Below are positions 63,874 to 64,000 of a stretch of 64,000 bases of DNA, piece after piece. The position numbers were made by a program, and so were the translations under genes. Position 1 is the first letter of the stretch, and each line of letters opens with the position of its first letter. The DNA lies in contig JAXMAZ010000006.1 in assembly GCA_046350115.1 (NCBI GenBank), positions 193,217 to 257,216 of the forward strand, given 5' to 3'. Under the pieces are notes generated by a model, which saw only the letters and a program-made list of their open reading frames with translations, had not been told where the DNA came from and searched no databases. Source of the DNA: JAXMAZ01 sp046350115. GTDB taxonomy: Bacteria; Planctomycetota; Planctomycetia; Gemmatales; Gemmataceae.

Positions 63874-64000
63874 TCACTTCGCTAGGTGAAACCCCTGCTG
63901 CCTCAGATTCCTGGACCAGGACGAGCAGAACCGGGCTAGCTCTTTCATCATCTGGGGCCTGACCATGACCTTGCCGTCCTCGCCCGTGTACATGGCCTGG
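63874..64000 (-). CDS. C-terminal part of an unknown gene of the integrated element
   Basis: The open frame entering from the right edge reads QAMYTGEDGKVMVRPQMMKE, LARFCSSWSRNLRQQGFHLA and K, stopping at TGA 63876-63874. The helical, basic sequence and the terminator right after the stop support a real gene. It lies upstream of the recombinase on the same strand. Too little is present for a function. Confidence 0.6.
   Translation of the reverse strand, partial: QAMYTGEDGKVMVRPQMMKELARFCSSWSRNLRQQGFHLAK

Overview
The window is high-GC DNA whose gene content points to a planctomycete of the Gemmata type. The signs are DUF1559-like and TIGR03067-like modules, ECF sigma/Ser-Thr kinase pairs, secreted FG-GAP proteins with an N-terminal LExRVVP motif, several RCW-type proteins (C-terminal HVRGCWVVD pattern) and a C-x-P-S-R sulfatase. 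This placement rests on family recognition alone.

Layout. 1-7.2 kb: a TM/HhH/TerB-like gene running off the left edge, a convergent pair of DUF4034-like paralogues (one broken), and a collapsed sigma-factor/kinase locus that meets opposite-strand genes at a recombination joint. 7.2-9.6 kb: IS66 and IS256 remnants, an orphan CHC2 zinc-finger fragment, and an AT-richer gene that may be the immunity partner of the next locus. 9.6-17 kb: one 7.4 kb RHS/FG-GAP/PKD gene with an AT-richer toxin-like tip. 17.3-25.7 kb: a replicon-like block. It holds a four-gene leftward operon (zinc-knuckle Rep-like protein, unknown, SF2 helicase, unknown), a 0.7 kb gap with two iteron families and hairpins, a small unknown gene, a dCTP deaminase and a divergent DEDDh exonuclease. 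26.1-29.2 kb: a large secreted FG-GAP protein. 29.5-32.7 kb: an IS cluster in which an intact IS630 sits in an IS1182, next to an IS4/IS5 chimera. 32.7-38.5 kb: a truncated propeller protein, small phage-like genes, a Toprim primase-like gene and, divergently, a degenerate helicase followed by a reverse transcriptase with an RYADN active site. 38.5-39.6 kb: gene-poor DNA with palindromes.

40-61.4 kb is ordinary chromosome with mostly intact genes: a sulfatase, an RCW protein, a divergent Ser/Thr kinase, tRNA-Ser(GCT), and a sugar-phosphate isomerase-like protein. Then come an alpha/beta hydrolase - methyltransferase - GH3 operon, a DUF1559-like protein, and ugd with the gmd-rmd pair for nucleotide-sugar synthesis. 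The stretch ends with two secreted proteins, a GNAT and an Uma2 protein. At 61.9 kb a quinone oxidoreductase gene is cut by the end of an integrated element carrying a large serine recombinase. That element continues past the right edge.

Single-base indels are concentrated in 3.5-7 kb, at a few points in 10-17 kb, and in 17-25 kb and 30-38.5 kb. They usually fall in G or C runs and leave protein-like sequence on both sides. The sequence alone cannot tell assembly error in extreme-GC DNA from real decay. Such loci are typed as pseudogenes, but several could be intact genes.
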